From NCBI GenBank assembly GCA_016719135.1, contig JADKAV010000015.1, positions 1 through 64,000 on the forward strand: a stretch of 64,000 bases of DNA, written 5' to 3'. The first letter of the stretch is position 1; every line of letters begins with the position of its first letter. The notes under the pieces were generated by a model. It saw only the letters and a list, made by a program, of their open reading frames with translations, had not been told where the DNA came from and searched no databases. The translations under genes and the position numbers were made by a program. This document shows, in pieces, positions 62,214 to 64,000 of the stretch. This DNA is from Micrococcales bacterium (GTDB lineage Bacteria > Actinomycetota > Actinomycetes > S36-B12 > UBA10799).

Positions 62214-62708
62214 TCAACCCCGGGCCACCTCGAAGGTGACCAGATCCGAGCTGCCGTAGCCCCACTGCGAGAACGGGCGATCGTCACGCAGGACCGCGAA
62301 TGCCGCCGTCGGGAACTTGGTCATCATGCGCCGGTAGGTCGGTGTCTGGGTGTCACGTGACAACCGCTCGGCCAGAACCTCGATCCCCGGGTTATGTGCC
62401 ACGAGCAGCAGGGTGTCCGCGTCGACGGCACGAATCCGGCGCAGCATCGCGTCAGCGGAAGCGAGGTACAGCTCCGGTACGTCCTTGGCCTGCGCCACGT
62501 CGACACCCGGACGCGCAAGGTCCCAGGTCTGCTGAGCACGGGTGGCTGTGGAGATCAGTGCCTGCTCGACGGTCGGCAGTAACTGCGCGAGCAGGCGGCC
62601 CGCCACCGGAGCATCGCGGCGGCCGCGCGCATTGAGGGGACGATCGTGGTCTGCGACTCCTGCTGGATAGGCACTCTTGGCGTGACGCAGAAGGGCGAGC
62701 GTGGGCAT
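62214..62708 (-). CDS. SixA-type phosphohistidine phosphatase
   Basis: A 164-residue histidine phosphatase-fold protein with LLRHAKSAYPAGVADHDRPL at the start (catalytic RHAKS) and LVAHNPGIEVLAERL holding the second His. E. coli SixA removes phosphate from phosphohistidine in the nitrogen PTS; the actinobacterial relatives are less defined. The ATG at 62708 begins directly at the strand before RHAK. It is divergent from the cyanophycinase gene; the 62-nt gap carries that gene's promoter. Confidence 0.85.
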   Translation of the reverse strand: MPTLALLRHAKSAYPAGVADHDRPLNARGRRDAPVAGRLLAQLLPTVEQALISTATRAQQTWDLARPGVDVAQAKDVPELYLASADAMLRRIRAVDADTLLLVAHNPGIEVLAERLSRDTQTPTYRRMMTKFPTAAFAVLRDDRPFSQWGYGSSDLVTFEVARG

Positions 62709-62758
62709 GTGGGCATTCTGCCAGCGCGGCAGTTGGGCGATAGCGCGGACCCAACCCG

Positions 62759-62764
62759 TAACGT
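62759..62764 (+). promoter_or_regulatory. -10 element, leaderless type, before the cyanophycinase gene
   Basis: TAACGT, then 6 nt, then the GTG at 62771. Confidence 0.5.
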
Positions 62765-62770
62765 GGCCAC

Positions 62771-63721
62771 GTGACCACCCCGACGCCACACAGACTGATG
62801 ATTATCGGCGGCGCTGAGGACAAGCTGGGGCATCGGCGAATTCTGCGCCGCTTCATCACGATGTCCGGAGGTCAACACGCGCGTGTCGCCGTCTGCGCCA
62901 CTGCCTCCTCGCTCGGCGACGAGATCACCGACTTGTACGAGAAGGTCTTCTACGAACTCGGAGCGCAGGAGGTGCTCTCGGTCCGTCCGGTGAACCGGGC
63001 CGAAGCCGACGCCCCGGTGACGACCAAAGCGATCGAGGGTGCGACCGGAATCTTCTTCACCGGCGGGAACCAGGCCCGCTTGTCGGCCGTGCTGCGAGGA
63101 ACGGCCCTTGGCGACACGGTCACCATGATGTATCGCGAAGGGGCGGTCGTCGCAGGTACCAGCGCGGGGGCGTCTGTGGTCAGTGAACACATGGTGGCCC
63201 TCGGAGCGACCGGCGAGACCCCCAAGCAGCGCATGGCCAGTCTCGCCCAGGGACTGGGCCTGCTCCCGGACATCGTGGTCGACCAGCATTTCTCACAGCG
63301 GGGTCGATTCGGCCGCTTGCTGGCGCTGGTCGCGGCCAGCCCGAATCTGCTCGGTATGGGCGTCGACGAGGACACCGCCGCCATCGTGACCGACGAGACT
63401 GTCATGGAGGTGTACGGCCGTGGTTCGGTGTTCCTGGCCGAAGCCGACCACGCCGTGACGAACGCCTACGCCGCACGCGGCACGGACCCGATCCTGATCA
63501 GTGGCGCGAATGTCCACTTCCTGCCCAGTGCGACCCTGTTCGACCTGCAAGCACGCGAGCTACTGGAGTTCCGGACGGCTGTCGAACAGGCTCAGATCGC
63601 TCGTCGCACATCCGAGCACGTGTCACCGGGTAGGGCCACGCGACGAGTCAACGCCGAAGGTGCACACGACCGCAACGCCGAGCGCGGAATGAAACGCCGC
63701 CGACTGCCACCAACGAGCTGA
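62771..63721 (+). CDS. cphB: Cyanophycinase
   Basis: A 316-residue S51 serine peptidase of the cyanophycinase type, which cuts the beta-Asp-Arg polymer cyanophycin into dipeptides. It starts LMIIGGAEDKLGHRRILRRF, has the glutamine-amidotransferase-like turn IFFTGGNQARL, and the nucleophile motif VVAGTSAGASVVSEHM. VDQHFSQRGRFGRLLALVA follows, with the catalytic histidine region. A Lys/Arg-rich tail of about 45 residues is extra. The GTG follows TAACGT by 6 nt. The synthetase gene starts 30 nt after its stop. Confidence 0.9.
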   Translation: MTTPTPHRLMIIGGAEDKLGHRRILRRFITMSGGQHARVAVCATASSLGDEITDLYEKVFYELGAQEVLSVRPVNRAEADAPVTTKAIEGATGIFFTGGNQARLSAVLRGTALGDTVTMMYREGAVVAGTSAGASVVSEHMVALGATGETPKQRMASLAQGLGLLPDIVVDQHFSQRGRFGRLLALVAASPNLLGMGVDEDTAAIVTDETVMEVYGRGSVFLAEADHAVTNAYAARGTDPILISGANVHFLPSATLFDLQARELLEFRTAVEQAQIARRTSEHVSPGRATRRVNAEGAHDRNAERGMKRRRLPPTS

Positions 63722-63751
63722 ATCGAACCACCCCTATGTCGAGGAGTCCGG

Positions 63752-64000
63752 ATGGCTGACACCGCACCTGCTTCGCTGCAGATCCTGCGCACCCGCGTCT
63801 ATCGCGGGCCCAACGTCTGGTCCTACGAGCAGTGCGTACACCTGCTCGTAGACCTCGGGGAACTGGAACAGTGGCCCAGCGCTCGTATCCCTGGCTTCGT
63901 CGACCGGCTCATCGAGGTGCTGCCCGGGGTCGGTGAGCACTCGTGCTCGACGGGCAGACGCGGCGGCTTCCTCGAACGCCTGCGGGAGGGCACGTGGCTG
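63752..64000 (+). CDS. cphA: Cyanophycin synthetase, N-terminal part, cut by the window edge
   Basis: The first 83 residues of a protein that would be about 870. SLQILRTRVYRGPNVWSYEQ, then CVHLLVDLGELEQWPSARIP, then LPGVGEHSCSTGRRGGFLER and EGTWL are the N-terminal signature of CphA, which polymerises aspartate and arginine with ATP. Start ATG has GAGGAG 5 nt upstream. It lies directly behind cphB, so storage and breakdown of the polymer are encoded together. The catalytic ATP-grasp and Mur ligase domains lie outside the window. Confidence 0.9.
   Translation, partial: MADTAPASLQILRTRVYRGPNVWSYEQCVHLLVDLGELEQWPSARIPGFVDRLIEVLPGVGEHSCSTGRRGGFLERLREGTWL

Overview
The window is a 64 kb piece of a high-GC actinobacterial chromosome. 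The lineage call rests on the Pup-proteasome genes (prcA, pafA), the RNA polymerase-binding protein RbpA, HelY, an lnt-ppm1-rbpA neighbourhood, an SsgA-family protein, a coproporphyrinogen/protoporphyrinogen oxidase and many leaderless-type promoters (TAnnnT about 6-7 nt before the start codon). I cannot fix genus or order. An uncultured genome is plausible, because at least ten conserved genes carry indels or a stop that look more like assembly errors than biology.

Layout. 1-8.7 kb: 3' end of prcA, pafA, two FKBP isomerases, a zinc-ribbon protein, tatA-tatC, a lipid kinase and helY; the usual pafB-pafC pair is absent. 9-12.2 kb: a 5'-3' exonuclease divergent from an M24 peptidase and an acyl-CoA dehydrogenase. 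12.2-17.1 kb: a 71-bp tandem triplet, an amidohydrolase-like protein without its catalytic core, lnt, ppm1, class I aldolase and convergent rbpA. 17.2-22.1 kb: glycerophosphodiesterase, amidase and a UvrA paralogue. 22.2-23.3 kb: a Phd/PIN toxin-antitoxin pair and a second, truncated PIN gene. 23.4-32.7 kb: DinB, VOC, two M20 peptidases, SsgA-like protein, PabC/PabB, five tRNA genes (Val-CAC, Gly-GCC, Cys-GCA, Val-GAC, Leu-GAG), a 47-aa GPGG membrane protein, a nucleotidyltransferase and a 2'-5' RNA ligase-like protein. 33-45 kb: LtrA, a DUF1576 membrane protein, HAD phosphatase, PIG-L deacetylase, PAS-GGDEF protein, opine-dehydrogenase-like protein, HemG/HemY, an ISL3 transposase scrap, class III aminotransferase and a GNAT. 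45-55.6 kb: a hydrolase, then a minus-strand histidine-utilisation block (hutH-hutU-hutI-hutG) preceded by an RCK-type channel-like protein and a polar amino acid ABC transporter. 55.8-64 kb: phosphatase, APC permease, TrmH-family methyltransferase, TSUP exporter, ABC ATPase, serB, SixA and a cyanophycinase-cyanophycin synthetase pair cut by the window edge.

Functional themes. Nitrogen and amino acid economy stands out: histidine degradation next to an amino acid importer, an APC permease, several peptidases and cyanophycin storage and mobilisation. Envelope and protein-export functions (Tat, Lnt, Ppm1, lipid kinase) and Pup-dependent turnover make up the conserved core. The most striking non-coding signal is a set of at least four unrelated families of long intergenic palindromes, several of which recur tens of kilobases apart. 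No CRISPR array, rRNA operon, prophage or intact insertion sequence was seen.
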